Notes under the pieces: model-generated | What the model saw: the letters and a program-made list of their open reading frames with translations, nothing else | Databases searched by the model: none | Told to the model about the DNA's origin: nothing | In this document: positions 1-8,102 of the stretch, piece after piece | Position numbering within the stretch: the first letter of the stretch is position 1 | Layout of the letters: the number at the start of each line of letters is the position of its first letter | Made by a program: the position numbers and the translations under genes | DNA from: Cyclobacteriaceae bacterium | Lineage (GTDB): Bacteria > Bacteroidota > Bacteroidia > Cytophagales > Cyclobacteriaceae | Assembly: GCA_012033595.1 (NCBI GenBank) | Contig: JAAUQL010000020.1 | Coordinates: forward strand, 1-64,000 | DNA: 64,000 nucleotides | Direction of reading: 5' to 3'

Positions 1-258
1 TGGTTCAGCTATCATTTAGAAATAAAAAATGTACCCCATTTCAAAGGTATATGCCTGCACCATGGTGGCGGGCACCACGATACCGCAGGGTGTATCCTGG
101 TGTCGGACAGCTCAACCATAAGCAGTGAAAACAAAACATTGACCAATTCCAAATACACCTTCGAACAGTTGTATAGGTTTCTTGAACGGCAAATTGGTGA
201 AGGCAAAAAAGTACAATTGACTATAAAGGACGAACAATGGATAAACCAGTTGCAATAG
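1..258 (+). CDS. DUF5675 family protein, C-terminal part (5' truncated)
   Basis: Frame 1 is open from the window edge to the TAG at 256-258 and gives 85 residues with no start codon in view, so the gene begins upstream. The His/Gly-rich stretch followed by DTAGCILVSDS (about residues 28-38) matches the conserved 'D-T-x-G-C-I-L-V' core of DUF5675 as I remember it. That family is common in Bacteroidota and phage-like contexts, and its function is not established. The C-terminal half is a short helix-rich tail ending in WINQLQ. The next gene starts 13 bases downstream on the same strand, so this is probably the first visible gene of an operon with the membrane protein and two DUF4230 proteins that follow. 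Confidence 0.72.
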   Translation, partial: WFSYHLEIKNVPHFKGICLHHGGGHHDTAGCILVSDSSTISSENKTLTNSKYTFEQLYRFLERQIGEGKKVQLTIKDEQWINQLQ

Positions 259-271
259 CAAAACAAAAACT

Positions 272-991
272 ATGTTGACCATGAATGACGATACTAAAAA
301 AACACCCAAGACCATGCCCTGGTGGAAAGTGGCCCTCATGTATATTGGCCTCATTTTCACAGTGACCACCGCGATATCGTTGGCTAATCCGGGGCATACC
401 TTTTTTAATTTAGCCGGGGGCATCATCATCAGTTGGATAATTTCCCTGGTGACCTACTATGTCTGGGCCATCAGATTTTACAACATCAATATGGGCTGGA
501 CCGAGGAAGACTGGATAAAACAAGACAAACTAAAACGGGAACAGCCGGAATCGGCAGACTGCGAACCTGAGGCCAATCCCAATGCTGAAGAAACCCTTGG
601 TCTGCCGCCAGGCACCGTGCGCGCCACCATTGCGCTTACCCTGCTCATCGGAGCGCTGGCATTGATGTTGGCCTCTCTCGAAATGCCCTACATGCTGGAG
701 CAAAATAGTTTCTTTATTGATAATTACGATTTTATCAAAACTGCCATTCTCATGATGGTGGCCTTCTACTTTGGCAACAAATCACTTGAATACTTCAAAA
801 CCAGTAGTCCGGTGCATGGAGTTTCCAACGCCACCAAACCAGCAATGCGGCAAAATATGCCGGAAATACTGCCATCACCGGTGCAAAACCGTACTGAGCT
901 ATCGCGAACGACGACTACTGTGGTTAAAAATCCGGAGATAGAGGATGACCGCAGCACCCACGATTTTGATGTAACGGGGGCTCAGGGATGA
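272..991 (+). CDS. Predicted four-helix membrane protein
   Basis: 239 residues. An in-frame ATG three codons later (281) is an equally good start. Hydrophobic segments are visible at about 20-38, 44-68, 117-135 and 154-170. An acidic, Pro-rich linker (about 84-112) leads into LGLPPGTVRATIAL, and the fourth helix ends in FYFGNKSLEYF. This 'LPxGxVRAxxAL ... FYFG' arrangement recurs in small bacterial membrane proteins of unknown function. The C-terminal 65 residues are hydrophilic and probably cytoplasmic. The stop overlaps the next ATG (ATGA at 988-991), indicating translational coupling with the DUF4230 gene. I do not know the function; co-expression with the neighbours is the best clue. Confidence 0.8.
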   Translation: MLTMNDDTKKTPKTMPWWKVALMYIGLIFTVTTAISLANPGHTFFNLAGGIIISWIISLVTYYVWAIRFYNINMGWTEEDWIKQDKLKREQPESADCEPEANPNAEETLGLPPGTVRATIALTLLIGALALMLASLEMPYMLEQNSFFIDNYDFIKTAILMMVAFYFGNKSLEYFKTSSPVHGVSNATKPAMRQNMPEILPSPVQNRTELSRTTTTVVKNPEIEDDRSTHDFDVTGAQG

Positions 992-1584
992 GGGCTGTAT
1001 GGGTATTGATCGCAGTGACCTTCCTGTTTGCCTGCAAAAAGGAAGATAAACGACACCTGGTCATCAGCAAGGTGAAAAGTGCCTCCAAGCTTGCTACTAC
1101 AGAGACGATCATTGACAAAGTGGTACTTGGTACTCAAGAGAAAAAATTGCTGGGCATCATCAAAGTCAACAAGGCGTACTTTGCCGCTAATACGCAGGCC
1201 ACAATCAAGTCAGGAGTGGATTTGTCGAAACTTGGCGAAGAGGATGTGAGCATAGAAGGCCGGCGGATTACGCTGCACTTTCCGGCGGTGGAGGTGTTGG
1301 ATTTCAGCTATCCCTTTGCCAGCTACAAAATCGACAGCACCATTACCAAAAACAAGTTCCTGAACAAAATAGATATACTCGACCACGAACGATTTTATAT
1401 GATGGCCGAGCTCGACATCAGAAACAATCTGAAATATACCGGCATACGAGAAGCGACCGAGGCCAAAACAAGGCGGATGATGGAAGGCTTGCTCAAAAAC
1501 CTGGGCTATGAAGAGATCTACATCACCTTTAAACCGGGCGAACTGATAAAAGAGGTGGAATTTGACTATCAAATAGAAGAATAA
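988..1584 (+). CDS. DUF4230 family lipoprotein
   Basis: 198 residues. The N-terminus is a short signal with a lipobox-like VTFLFAC followed by KK, so it is probably a lipoprotein with Cys16 modified. The body carries DUF4230 hallmarks: VISKVKSASKLATTE near residues 26-40, the 'ANTQATIKSGVDLSKL' strand-loop, then 'ITLHFPAVEVLDF' and a C-terminal helix with 'LLKNLGYEEIYITFKP'. DUF4230 proteins are membrane-anchored and of unknown role. It starts within the ATGA overlap with the upstream membrane protein, and a second, larger DUF4230-type protein starts 3 bases after its stop, so the two paralogues are made together. Family assignment is from recognised sequence pattern only. Confidence 0.82.
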   Translation: MRAVWVLIAVTFLFACKKEDKRHLVISKVKSASKLATTETIIDKVVLGTQEKKLLGIIKVNKAYFAANTQATIKSGVDLSKLGEEDVSIEGRRITLHFPAVEVLDFSYPFASYKIDSTITKNKFLNKIDILDHERFYMMAELDIRNNLKYTGIREATEAKTRRMMEGLLKNLGYEEIYITFKPGELIKEVEFDYQIEE

Positions 1585-1587
1585 GGC

Positions 1588-3822
1588 GTGATACTTTTTT
1601 GGAAACAAATCGGATTGGTGTTGCAGATTTTGCTGGTGGTGGCGGCAGTGCTGGCATTTAGCTTTTTTGATCCATTCGGCATGTTGAAAAGCAAAAAGCA
1701 AAAACTGGAAAATACGCCCATTGTCGTAAAGAGCATTCGCGACATCGGCCAACTCATCACCAGCGAATACTATGGCGAGGTGCTCAATTCGCTACAGCAA
1801 TCGCGCATCAACCAGGTGATGGACGACATGGTAGTGCATGAAGAAGAGTACAAATCGCTGCATAACCAATATCAGAAAGCGGTGGCCGAAATGATCGCCG
1901 ACAAAACAGACTACCGGGTGTCGCGCTGGAATAAAAAAAACGACCTCTACGAATACTTTTATTTCCGCTTTGCTTCGCTCACCGAAAATCCTTATTACCA
2001 GGATTATATTGAGTGGTTGCTCACCAAAATGAAGCCCAAAACCGAAAAGCAGTTGTTGAAATATTTTTATACCGAAAGCGACATGGCCCTTGCGGAATTG
2101 AATAAGCTGCAAATGACCAGTGAACTGTCAATCGCCATTCGACAAATTACCGATGCCAGGCTCAATGAACTGAGTGCCGACAGAAAATTCAGAAAGCAAC
2201 AAATCGTAGTGCTGGGCCGGGGCTGGGTAAAAGCCGGGATAGATTTCGGAAAATTTACCCAACATAATTTTAAATATGATGAAAACACCAAGACAATCCA
2301 CCTGATAGGCATGAAACCGGAGATATTGGCATGCACCATCAATCCCTGGTTTATTCCGGAAAAGCAAGTGAAAGGGTTTGAAGTGATATTGGTGAGCCGC
2401 AAAGCCAATGAGCCCATGTTTATGCAAATGGTGAAAGAAGAAACACTTAAAAAACTAAGAAACAACGCCATAGAAGCAGGACTGCTGGAAAAAGCCCGAG
2501 AAAATGCCATGGCCAACTTAAAGGATTTCTTTTCGCTGCTTATCCCCGATGGGGTGGAGCATGTCATCCTGCACGATGACTTTTTTAGCTATTTCGATAC
2601 TTCCATGCAGCTCGATTCCATAAGTCCACCGGTGATGAAAACCATTGATTCGCTATTGGTCAGACGCTTTGCCACTGATAGCACGGAAGTAATCGCCATG
2701 AGAGATTCCCTCAGACAGCACAAAAGAATATTGGTGGGCGATAGCACCTACCGGGTGCAGCGCTTTAGCAGTCTGTTGGCATTCATCGAAGATGAAGAGC
2801 TTTCTTCAGGTGAAATGGCTCAATTACAAGCGCTTGGCGCACAACTTAACGAAGCTTATTTGGCTGTGGGGAGCGACACCTCCACGCAAGCCAAAACGCC
2901 ACCCGGTCTCCATCCGCTCGACACCATTTGGTACTATCCTGATCAAAAAATGCGACAAGCCTTACAGAACATGGCCAATCAGGCCACGGCACCTGAAAAG
3001 CCATTTGGCACATGGCAGATCATAAGCCAAAGTACCCCATACAAACAATGGCGGCAAAAGCGAAATAATTATTACCGCAATTTGATTGCTAAATCAATAC
3101 TGAAGCAGAAGCGCGATGATTTTGAAACAATCCTCAGTCAAATAAAAAGCCATGCGGCGCAGGTGGTCATAGCCAACGAAACCTTCATTGCCGGTGGAGC
3201 AAAAGAAACATATAGCTCCACTGTAACCATAGAAGGGCAAACAATCAGGCAAACTAGCGACATACAGCAAACTATAAATAGCGCCTTGAATAAAAACCTG
3301 CTGCCACTTAGTGGCGAAGCTTTGTCTCAGGTGCTTGATTCTTTGCATCAGACTTTCAATCGGCAAAAACCGCAGGATTTTGTGCCCATACGGGAGTTGG
3401 CTCATATCCGATATCGGTATTGCATGGAGGGCGCGTGCGCGCCAATTGGAAAGTACAGCCGGATATTGGATAGCATCGACCTTGATACCACGCAAACGGC
3501 AGTGTTGGCTATGCTCGAACACGAAATAAAACAAACCAAGTCTGGATTGGATACGCTTGCGGGGCAGCACATCGATTTGCCAGATTCGATGTGGTACTTT
3601 CCGTCACAAAGTGTATTGGCAAAACTGGCTTCGGATGCGGATGAAGCTTTTCCCCGTGATGCGTTCACTGATTTTTTCGGAAAAACCTTCAAAAGCAAAA
3701 AGTACAAGCAGTGGCAAAAAGATCGTAATGCGCACTTTCACCAGCTTATCTATTCCGAAATGCTCAATCGCCGCTTGTTGGAATTGGAGGAGACAACACG
3801 GATGGTTACTAAAAGTAATTAA
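1588..3822 (+). CDS. Large DUF4230-like protein with internally repeated C-terminal region
   Basis: 744 residues starting at GTG 1588, three bases after the upstream stop. A single membrane anchor spans about 8-28. Residues about 45-330 look like an expanded DUF4230 domain: SIRDIGQLITSEYYGEVL, then GWVKAGIDF, IHLIGMKPEIL and a C-terminal helix pair. The rest is hydrophilic and helical and contains a duplicated unit. Residues about 441-510 (DTIWYYPDQ ... YKQWRQKRNNYYRNLI) resemble 667-740 (DSMWYFPSQ ... YKQWQKDRNAHFHQLI). Most DUF4230 proteins are about 200 residues, so this long form is unusual. It is the last gene of the DUF5675-DUF4230 operon. Function unknown. Confidence 0.8.
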   Translation: MILFWKQIGLVLQILLVVAAVLAFSFFDPFGMLKSKKQKLENTPIVVKSIRDIGQLITSEYYGEVLNSLQQSRINQVMDDMVVHEEEYKSLHNQYQKAVAEMIADKTDYRVSRWNKKNDLYEYFYFRFASLTENPYYQDYIEWLLTKMKPKTEKQLLKYFYTESDMALAELNKLQMTSELSIAIRQITDARLNELSADRKFRKQQIVVLGRGWVKAGIDFGKFTQHNFKYDENTKTIHLIGMKPEILACTINPWFIPEKQVKGFEVILVSRKANEPMFMQMVKEETLKKLRNNAIEAGLLEKARENAMANLKDFFSLLIPDGVEHVILHDDFFSYFDTSMQLDSISPPVMKTIDSLLVRRFATDSTEVIAMRDSLRQHKRILVGDSTYRVQRFSSLLAFIEDEELSSGEMAQLQALGAQLNEAYLAVGSDTSTQAKTPPGLHPLDTIWYYPDQKMRQALQNMANQATAPEKPFGTWQIISQSTPYKQWRQKRNNYYRNLIAKSILKQKRDDFETILSQIKSHAAQVVIANETFIAGGAKETYSSTVTIEGQTIRQTSDIQQTINSALNKNLLPLSGEALSQVLDSLHQTFNRQKPQDFVPIRELAHIRYRYCMEGACAPIGKYSRILDSIDLDTTQTAVLAMLEHEIKQTKSGLDTLAGQHIDLPDSMWYFPSQSVLAKLASDADEAFPRDAFTDFFGKTFKSKKYKQWQKDRNAHFHQLIYSEMLNRRLLELEETTRMVTKSN

Positions 3823-4078
3823 GGCCAGCTGAGCAAACACCTCATATTTGACTTCAGGCGGACTCAAAACGGCCTTTGCCGGGGGATAAACTTATGATAA
3901 ACATTTCTGTTCAAACTGCTATTTTGGCATCTTTCGGTAAAAACCCCTGGTTTTATTCAATTTTTGTTGCTTTCTGGCTATTTTTACCCTCGAAACTTGA
4001 AATTTGCAATTTTATTCTGACCCTGTGTGCCATGAACCAGAAGCGACAACGTCGCTTATACCCAAACCCCCAAAAACT

Positions 4079-4807
4079 GTGTGGCTAACTTGCCTTGTTA
4101 GCCTGGTCTTATTGGTTTCTTCTTTCGCGCAAGCGCAAAATCAACTGACAGAAATCGATCTTGAACATATACGACAGGCGACGGTACGACAATATATTTC
4201 GGAACAACAAGACCGGCATATAAAATGCTTTTCGGATTTGCACCCATCGGTAGTGCAAAATGACGCACTGGATGATTTCAGACAATATGAAAAAGTTTAC
4301 CTGATCAAGGAGTCGGTTCATGAAGTATGGGCCAACTATAAGTATGCCAGCCAGACAGACGTGTGGGAGATCAACCGGGTATCGTTTGGAATGGCTTTCT
4401 GCCGGGATTCAGAGGAAGTGGTTTATGCTGACGAGCTGTTATTTGGGATGGAAGTCGGCCAGATATATTTTCTAAACTTGAAGATACTCCATGGATTGTA
4501 CAATCTCCCCGTGGCCTTTGAGGTCACCACAGTCGATCGAGAAAGGCGTCTTTTTGAATTTAGCTACCTAAAAGGGGGTAAAGCCGAAGGCAAGCAATCA
4601 ATCCAATTGATGGAAACGCCACAAGGCTATACCGAAATAGTGCATAAAAGTTTCGTAAGAAGCGATTCTAAATTTCGGGACAAATACCTCTATCCCTTTT
4701 TTCACAACAAGTTGATCAGAGAATTTCACAGCAATATGCGCCGGATCATCACCTACAATGCCAAAAATCCACGGCTTGCCCAGGCAGGTCTGGCAGTTGA
4801 CAAATAA
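4079..4807 (+). CDS. Secreted protein, possibly SRPBCC/DUF1990-like
   Basis: From the GTG at 4079 the product begins VWLTCLVSLVLLVSSFAQA, a clean signal peptide cleaved before QNQLTEI. A stronger start is the ATG at 4032, whose basic N-terminus (MNQKRQRRLYPNPQK) would fuse to this signal if one A were added to the A5 run at 4072-4076; see the frameshift finding. The mature part (about 220 residues) has 'YEKVYLIKESVHEVWANY', a central 'FEVTTVDRERRLFEFSYLKGG', and 'GYTEIVHKSFVRSDS'. This resembles the 'spreading T..GH.E G' core of DUF1990/START-like lipid-binding folds. That match is weak and no function is claimed. A strong hairpin terminator follows immediately. Confidence 0.7.
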   Translation: MWLTCLVSLVLLVSSFAQAQNQLTEIDLEHIRQATVRQYISEQQDRHIKCFSDLHPSVVQNDALDDFRQYEKVYLIKESVHEVWANYKYASQTDVWEINRVSFGMAFCRDSEEVVYADELLFGMEVGQIYFLNLKILHGLYNLPVAFEVTTVDRERRLFEFSYLKGGKAEGKQSIQLMETPQGYTEIVHKSFVRSDSKFRDKYLYPFFHNKLIREFHSNMRRIITYNAKNPRLAQAGLAVDK

Positions 4808-4837
4808 AAAAGCCGGAAGAAGGCTTCCGGCTTTTGT
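4808..4837. terminator. Bidirectional rho-independent terminator
   Basis: A perfect 9-bp stem (AGCCGGAAG at 4811-4819 with CTTCCGGCT at 4824-4832) and a 4-base loop, flanked by A6 on the left and T-rich sequence on the right. It sits between the convergent secreted-protein gene (stop 4807) and dps (stop 4855) and can serve both. Confidence 0.85.
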
Positions 4838-4854
4838 GCTGCAATCCATTTTTT

Positions 4855-5331
4855 TTATTTCTTCAAAAAAGCAGAATACATCCATACCAGCTTTTCCTGT
4901 TCGCGGATGTAGTCGCTCATGAGGGCATTGGTGCCTTCATCATTTATTTCACCTGATAGCTCCAGAATGTGCCGCTGTTTTTTCAACAAAATGCTAAAAG
5001 CTTCCAATATCTGTTCTACCCCTTTTTTGCCATCTGTTACTTCAGAGCTTTCGGGGATTTTGGTGATTTTTAAATAATCGGTAAACTTGTGTGCCGGGTT
5101 GTACCCCAGCGTAAGGATACGCTCTGCCACTTCATCGATTTTGAGAAATAGGTCGTTGTACAACTCTTCGAATTTGACATGGAGCTCAAAAAATTTTTCG
5201 CCAGTTATATTCCAGTGGTATCCTCTGGTGTTTTGGTAGAAGGTAGAATAATTGGCCAACAAGTCGCCGAGCAATTCAGCCAGTTCTTTACTTTTTTCTT
5301 TGTCGAGTCCGATTTTAGTTAATTTATCCAT
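4855..5331 (-). CDS. dps: Dps family ferritin-like DNA-protection protein
   Basis: 158 residues from the ATG at 5331; in-frame ATGs at 5373 and 5400 would add 14-23 residues without family counterpart. Dps stores iron and protects DNA from peroxide by oxidising Fe(II) at inter-subunit sites. The ferroxidase signature is visible: RGYHWNITGEKFFELHVKFEELYND followed by LKIDEVAERILTLG (HWN near residue 40, the D/E ligands near 66-70). The usual four-helix length fits. The gene is monocistronic, ends at a shared terminator and lies convergent to the secreted-protein gene. The upstream 200 bases hold only a possible small hydrophobic reading frame. Confidence 0.93.
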   Translation of the reverse strand: MDKLTKIGLDKEKSKELAELLGDLLANYSTFYQNTRGYHWNITGEKFFELHVKFEELYNDLFLKIDEVAERILTLGYNPAHKFTDYLKITKIPESSEVTDGKKGVEQILEAFSILLKKQRHILELSGEINDEGTNALMSDYIREQEKLVWMYSAFLKK

Positions 5332-5557
5332 TATTGATTTTTTAGAAAGTGAATAATCCGTGTTGGGATCCATTTTTATTATCAACAGCCAAATGAACAA
5401 AATGATTCATGGCGAAATAGAAAAATGGCTTTAAAGTGTTGTTCTAAAACACATGCGGTAAAAAAATGGCCATCATCAGCATGATGAAGGTGCATGCCAG
5501 CGTGGGAACCCCAATGAGCAAACCTCGTATCGCCTGAAACGATTTATGAGGTTGTAA

Positions 5558-5662
5558 TCAGTATTTCTTGGATTTTTTGTCCCTTTTCTCTTCCTTTTTT
5601 TCTTTCGGGGTCTTTAAAGGCTCCTTTTTTACGTTTTTCTTAGCATCCTGTGATTTGGCCAT
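5558..5662 (-). CDS. 34-aa Lys-rich basic protein
   Basis: An ATG at 5662 opens a 34-codon frame: MAKSQDAKKNVKKEPLKTPK followed by a run of Lys/Glu and ending KSKKY. About half of the residues are Lys. Comparable short 'KKNVKKEPxKTPKEKK' proteins are, from memory, frequent in Bacteroidota genomes and unannotated in function. The strict amino-acid bias with no stop, and the good initiating ATG, argue for a real gene; the small size limits confidence. After its TGA the frame stays open as a hydrophobic segment up to the TAG at about 5446. Confidence 0.6.
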   Translation of the reverse strand: MAKSQDAKKNVKKEPLKTPKEKKEEKRDKKSKKY

Positions 5663-5770
5663 TTTTATGAGATTTTAAAGTTAAGGACTAAATGTTTTGT
5701 ATTGGAGTTTTGTTCAAACCTTGAAATTTACGCATTATTAACCAGGCAGGATGCCTTTCGCAATGTTTTT

Positions 5771-6901
5771 TTAGTTGACATGGTATTTTGGGCCGTTGGT
5801 TTCCACGGCGGCAAAAATGGCGTATTGTTCGTGGTCGAGCGGATAATCCCAGCAGCCCATGCTGTGGAACATTTTGCCACCAAAGCCGGTCTTGAATCGG
5901 TACAAGCCATGCATCGGATGGCCTGGATTGCCATTGGGCGCTGCGCCAAACATATCGTATTCCAGGCAACCATAGGCTTGCGCTCTGCGCATAGCTTCCC
6001 ACTGCACGGCATAGGTTGCCATCAGATTGCGTTGATTGTCAGAAGAAGCGCCGTAAAGGTAGGTTCCCCGTTTGGCGGAAAGCATCAGAAACATGGCCGC
6101 CAGGTATTCGCCATCGCGATCGGCCATGAGCAGTTGCACTTCTACCTGCGAAGGCAAGTCATCGGTGGGCGTGGCCAATACCGACCTGAAATATTCAGCA
6201 TCCTGAAGGCCGTAGTTAATGCCGTTGCGTGAAGCCGTTTGTTGGTATAGTTCGAGCCAAATATCAATTTTATCCAGTCCGTAACTTTGCACCCTCACAC
6301 CCTTGCGTTGCGACAACTTGACGTTATATCTGGTTTTGGGCTTCATTTTTCCCAATAATTTTTCTGAACTGTGATTAAGATCCAGAAAAATGGTATTGGT
6401 GGGCAGGATATTCGACTGGCATTTTACCAGATTCCATTCATTGGTTTTAAAGTTGAGCCTGTATTCTTGATTGCGCACCGTTGGCGGTCCCATCCAGTGG
6501 CCATTTTCATCATAGTAGTCTTCTTCTTTTGACCACTGATTTTCCCATGGCAGGTCGAAGCGAATCAAAATGCAGTTTTTTGGCAAGTGCGAACGCAGCA
6601 CTTCGGACAACTCCTCGAGGAAAACGCCATGGTTTTCGGCATCTGGTTCTATTTCTGGCCCGTAGGGCACGTAGGCAACGCTGTGTTTGTCATCGATAGC
6701 TTGCAGCAAAACCAGCAAATCATCCTGAAATAGTTTGCTTCTCGAGGTGTCAGGATACAGTAAATCATTGGGGGCTTTATACTTAAAAGCAAAAGGCTTC
6801 ATACCCTGATGGTGCTTTACTCGTGCCCAAAATGCGGTTTGTTGGGCAATGTTGCTTTCTTGAATGGCTTCTATTTCTTTGGGTTCTACGCTGCAATGCA
6901 T
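5771..6901 (-). CDS. FemAB/GNAT-type aminoacyltransferase-like protein (peptidoglycan bridge family)
   Basis: 376 residues from ATG 6901. A longer frame to 6991 exists, but a promoter -7 box at 6928-6935 would place the transcript start near 6920, so the shorter form is preferred. FemA/FemB-type enzymes add amino acids from aminoacyl-tRNA to lipid II, and many bacterial homologues have other roles. Typical features are the paired GNAT-like halves, 'KMKPKTRYNVKLSQRKGV' in the middle (the 'RxxIxxAxK-GV' motif), 'YLYGASSDNQRNLMATYAVQWEAMRRA', and the terminal 'YDMFGA ... HPMHGLYRFKTGFGG'. It is a single-gene unit, divergent from the arsR-rhodanese operon. Substrate unknown. Confidence 0.85.
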   Translation of the reverse strand: MHCSVEPKEIEAIQESNIAQQTAFWARVKHHQGMKPFAFKYKAPNDLLYPDTSRSKLFQDDLLVLLQAIDDKHSVAYVPYGPEIEPDAENHGVFLEELSEVLRSHLPKNCILIRFDLPWENQWSKEEDYYDENGHWMGPPTVRNQEYRLNFKTNEWNLVKCQSNILPTNTIFLDLNHSSEKLLGKMKPKTRYNVKLSQRKGVRVQSYGLDKIDIWLELYQQTASRNGINYGLQDAEYFRSVLATPTDDLPSQVEVQLLMADRDGEYLAAMFLMLSAKRGTYLYGASSDNQRNLMATYAVQWEAMRRAQAYGCLEYDMFGAAPNGNPGHPMHGLYRFKTGFGGKMFHSMGCWDYPLDHEQYAIFAAVETNGPKYHVN

Positions 6902-6927
6902 GTATCCGTTATTTGATGAGAAGCGTG

Positions 6928-6958
6928 CAAAGGTAACAAAATGAGCCATAGAAGGCAA
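6928..6958 (-). promoter_or_regulatory. Bacteroidota-type promoter for the FemAB gene
   Basis: On the minus strand TACCTTTG (6928-6935) matches TAnnTTTG exactly. A TTG (complement of CAA at 6956-6958) lies 20 bases upstream, the normal -33/-7 spacing. The predicted transcript starts near 6920 and gives a leader of about 20 bases before the ATG at 6901. Confidence 0.65.
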
Positions 6959-7269
6959 GCAGGTAGCTAATCCACAACAATTCCACCGCACGAGTTAAGC
7001 TAAGCCCTTAGGCGACGGCACGTATTCAACTTTAAAATCCAAATAGCTGACGAGGCTTATCTCAAATATATTCCCGTGTCGTAAAAGTGATCAGTATTTG
7101 TTATTTGGTGCCAGATCGAGGATTATGAACTGACGCTGTGTTGAGCGCATCTAAGATGCAAAAAAGTTGGTCTATACTTATTCTGCATTTTAACGCGCAT
7201 AAAGGCTTTGATGACTGGTTCATGTACCGGTATGTGCGCGTAACCGGTTGGTGAATTTCGTATTTTCAT

Positions 7270-7297
7270 AAGTATTCAATATATCTATTGAATACTT
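7270..7297. promoter_or_regulatory. Perfect 12+12 inverted repeat, likely ArsR-family operator
   Basis: AAGTATTCAATA (7270-7281) and TATTGAATACTT (7286-7297) are exact reverse complements separated by 4 bases. ArsR/SmtB repressors bind such 12-2/4-12 palindromes. It lies 40 bases upstream of an ArsR-type gene and its right arm covers the -33 TTG, so binding would block RNA polymerase. Autoregulation is inferred. Confidence 0.8.
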
Positions 7298-7317
7298 GAA
7301 TAATATGTTTACCTTTG
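7288..7317 (+). promoter_or_regulatory. Bacteroidota-type promoter of the sulfur operon
   Basis: TTG at 7288-7290, a 19-base spacer and TACCTTTG at 7310-7317 match the Bacteroidota -33/-7 consensus. Transcription would start near 7324, giving a leader of about 13 bases before the ATG at 7337. Confidence 0.75.
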
Positions 7318-7336
7318 CGCAACTTAAGCTTCAAAT

Positions 7337-7993
7337 ATGAAAAGTCGAGAGTTTAAAAATGCCATGTACGACGGTTTGGCCAGGCTGATTAAGGCTTTGG
7401 CAAACCCAAACAGGCTTGAAATTATAGAAATGCTTTCACAGGGAGAGAAAAGTGTGGAGGGGGTTGTAAAAACCACGGGATTGTCTTTTGCTAATGCATC
7501 CCAGCATCTGCAAGTTCTCAAGAACAACAACATTGTAAAGGCACGTAAAGATGGATACTATGTGTACTATTCGCTTGTGAATGATGATTTTTTAGCCTTA
7601 TACCAACATGTGATTAAATATGCCATGAGCGAGATAGCTGAGTTGGAAAAAATCATGAATCGCCAGCGGGATGACAACAAATCAAATGACGCCGTGAGCC
7701 TTGATGATCTGGAAATCATGGTAAACGGCCAAAACGTGATGCTTTTGGATGTACGACCATCCAGTGAATATGAATCCGGACACATTACCGGAGCGATGTC
7801 TGTTCCTATGGGCGAGTTGATGGAAAAGCTGAAAGTGCTTCCCCGGGAAAAAGAAATTGTGGCTTATTGCCGGGGCCCGTTTTGCGTTCTGGCTGATGAA
7901 GCAGTGAAAATTTTGAGTGAAAAGGGATATAAGATAAGAAGGCTCGACGAGGGCTACCCGGAGTGGAAAATTAGGCAACTACAAACCAATTAA
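7337..7993 (+). CDS. ArsR-family regulator fused to a rhodanese domain
   Basis: 218 residues. Residues 10-105 form an ArsR-type winged helix: 'LANPNRLEIIEMLSQGEKSVEGV', the recognition-helix region 'SFANASQHLQVLKNNNIVKARKDGYYVYYSL'. No CxC metal site of the ArsR/SmtB type is visible. Residues 125-215 are a rhodanese domain with 'MLLDVRPSSEYESGHITGAMSVP' and the active loop C178-RGPF-C183, so a persulfide on Cys178, possibly with Cys183, could serve as the sensed signal. This fusion is known in several phyla and is thought to couple sulfur status to transcription. It is the first gene of a same-strand run to 11609, behind a palindromic operator. Confidence 0.9.
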   Translation: MKSREFKNAMYDGLARLIKALANPNRLEIIEMLSQGEKSVEGVVKTTGLSFANASQHLQVLKNNNIVKARKDGYYVYYSLVNDDFLALYQHVIKYAMSEIAELEKIMNRQRDDNKSNDAVSLDDLEIMVNGQNVMLLDVRPSSEYESGHITGAMSVPMGELMEKLKVLPREKEIVAYCRGPFCVLADEAVKILSEKGYKIRRLDEGYPEWKIRQLQTN

Positions 7994-7997
7994 GACC

Positions 7998-8102
7998 ATG
8001 AAAAAAATATTGATCCTCGGAGGAGGTGGGCTTTTGACATTCAAATTAACTTCTGATGATGACCTTTTTATGAACAGAACAACAAATTATACGATGAAAT
8101 GA
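7998..8102 (+). CDS. 34-aa ORF coupled to the methyltransferase
   Basis: The ATG at 7998, 4 bases after the regulator's stop, opens a 34-codon frame that ends in the TGA at 8100-8102 and overlaps the next start (ATGA at 8099-8102). The product starts MKKILILGGGGLLTFK, which looks like the first strand and glycine loop of a Rossmann fold, then becomes polar. It may be a remnant of a flavoprotein such as those starting 'KKILILGGG', or a genuine small coupling peptide. The junctions at both ends favour translation. Confidence 0.45.
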   Translation: MKKILILGGGGLLTFKLTSDDDLFMNRTTNYTMK

